Shown: in pieces, positions 4,650-5,087 of the stretch
How positions within the stretch are numbered: position 1 is the stretch's first letter
Layout: every line of letters begins with the position of its first letter
Origin: a bacterium
GTDB taxonomy: Bacteria > Patescibacteria > Paceibacteria > UBA9973
Assembly (NCBI GenBank): GCA_021813235.1
Contig: JAKALG010000075.1
Span: 1-5,087 of the forward strand
Length of the DNA: 5,087 nucleotides
Direction: 5' to 3'
Position numbers and translations under genes: made by a program
The notes under the pieces: model-generated
Databases searched by the model: none
Seen by the model: only the letters and a program-made list of their open reading frames with translations
Told to the model about the DNA's origin: nothing

Positions 4650-5087
4650 TAGAAAAATTAATAAAAGCTGAAGAAAAAAGGCAAAAAGAAGGGCTAGAAC
4701 TCATCCCTTCCGAGAACTATGTTTCAGAAGATGTTTTGAAAGCGAACGGTTCTATCTTTACCAATAAATATTCTGAAGGATATCCGGGCCGCAGATATTA
4801 TGGTGGACAAGAATTTACCGATGCCGTGGAACGTCTAGCTATAGAGCGTGTTTGTAAATTATTTAAATGTAAATTCGCAAATGTTCAAGCGCATTCTGGC
4901 GCTCCCGCAAACTTGGCAGTATATTCTGCACTTTTGAATCCTGGAGATGTTGTACTTGGTATGGACCTCTCTCATGGAGGGCATCTAACTCATGGACATC
5001 CGATGACTTTACCTGCAAAAATTTATAAATTTGTCACATACAAGATGAAAAATCCTGAGACAGGAGAAATTGATTATGAAGATTTGC
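4634..5087 (+). CDS. glyA: Serine hydroxymethyltransferase, 3' end outside window
   Basis: PLP enzyme that interconverts serine and glycine and charges tetrahydrofolate with one-carbon units, in the cytoplasm. The visible 151 residues run in frame to the window edge, about a third of the usual 410-430 aa. Signature segments: L-I-P-S-E-N-Y (23-29), [15 protein letters not shown] (44-58), [10 protein letters not shown] (84-93) and [10 protein letters not shown] (112-121). His117 corresponds to the PLP-stacking His of the family; the Schiff-base Lys lies beyond the window. ATG 4634 matches the expected N-terminus (short helix before the L-I-x-S-E-N motif) and lies inside the end of the MBL gene, overlapping it by 16 nt. 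No Shine-Dalgarno is seen, so translational coupling to the MBL gene is plausible. No upstream promoter is evident. Confidence 0.95.
   Translation, partial: MHDKLIEKLIKAEEKRQKEGLELIPSENYVSEDVLKANGSIFTNKYSEGYPGRRYYGGQEFTDAVERLAIERVCKLFKCKFANVQAHSGAPANLAVYSALLNPGDVVLGMDLSHGGHLTHGHPMTLPAKIYKFVTYKMKNPETGEIDYEDL

Noticed and set aside
1..5087. CRISPR array, tRNA or rRNA genes
   Set aside because: No regularly spaced direct repeats and no complete RNA gene fold or conserved rRNA stretch were seen on either strand.

Overview
The window is AT-rich (roughly one third G+C by eye), gene-dense and uses TAA for every stop seen. Gene content and protein style suggest a Candidate Phyla Radiation (Patescibacteria) genome, probably of the Parcubacteria/Nomurabacteria type. 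The pointers are a CPR-style REP-associated tyrosine transposase, a two-gene ComEC, a divergent Fe/Mn superoxide dismutase, short intergenic gaps and almost no Shine-Dalgarno sequences. This placement is inference from recognised families; no search was run.

Layout: (1) positions 1-544 hold the 3' part of a RAYT/Y1 transposase gene. One 23-nt palindrome lies inside its reading frame and an identical copy lies 2 nt after its stop. (2) 588-996 is a Nudix hydrolase gene broken by one extra G in a run of nine. It is headed by an extended -10 box placed so that the mRNA would be leaderless. (3) 1002-1496 is ribonuclease HI (rnhA), followed after 18 nt by (4) 1515-3023, the membrane-channel half of the DNA-uptake protein ComEC, which carries a second, different palindrome in frame. 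(5) 3007-3609 on the minus strand is superoxide dismutase, tail-to-tail with comEC and overlapping it by 17 nt. (6) 3613-3695 is an 83-bp element with perfect 18-bp inverted arms and a very GC-rich core, immediately upstream of the sod start codon. (7) 3786-4649 is the metallo-beta-lactamase-fold half of ComEC as its own gene with its own membrane anchor, overlapping by 16 nt (8) the start of glyA (serine hydroxymethyltransferase), which runs off the window at 5087.

How it fits together: the two ComEC proteins together reach the length of a single classical ComEC and probably form one DNA-uptake machine, one half as the channel and the other as the outside nuclease-like domain. Nudix hydrolase, RNase HI, SOD and SHMT are small housekeeping genes around it. 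The most unusual theme is palindromic DNA. Three unrelated palindromic elements occur in 5 kb, two of them translated as part of a protein, and one of those is in the very gene family known to mobilise REP palindromes. This resembles the Rickettsia palindromic elements that invade protein genes, but here next to a candidate mobilising enzyme.
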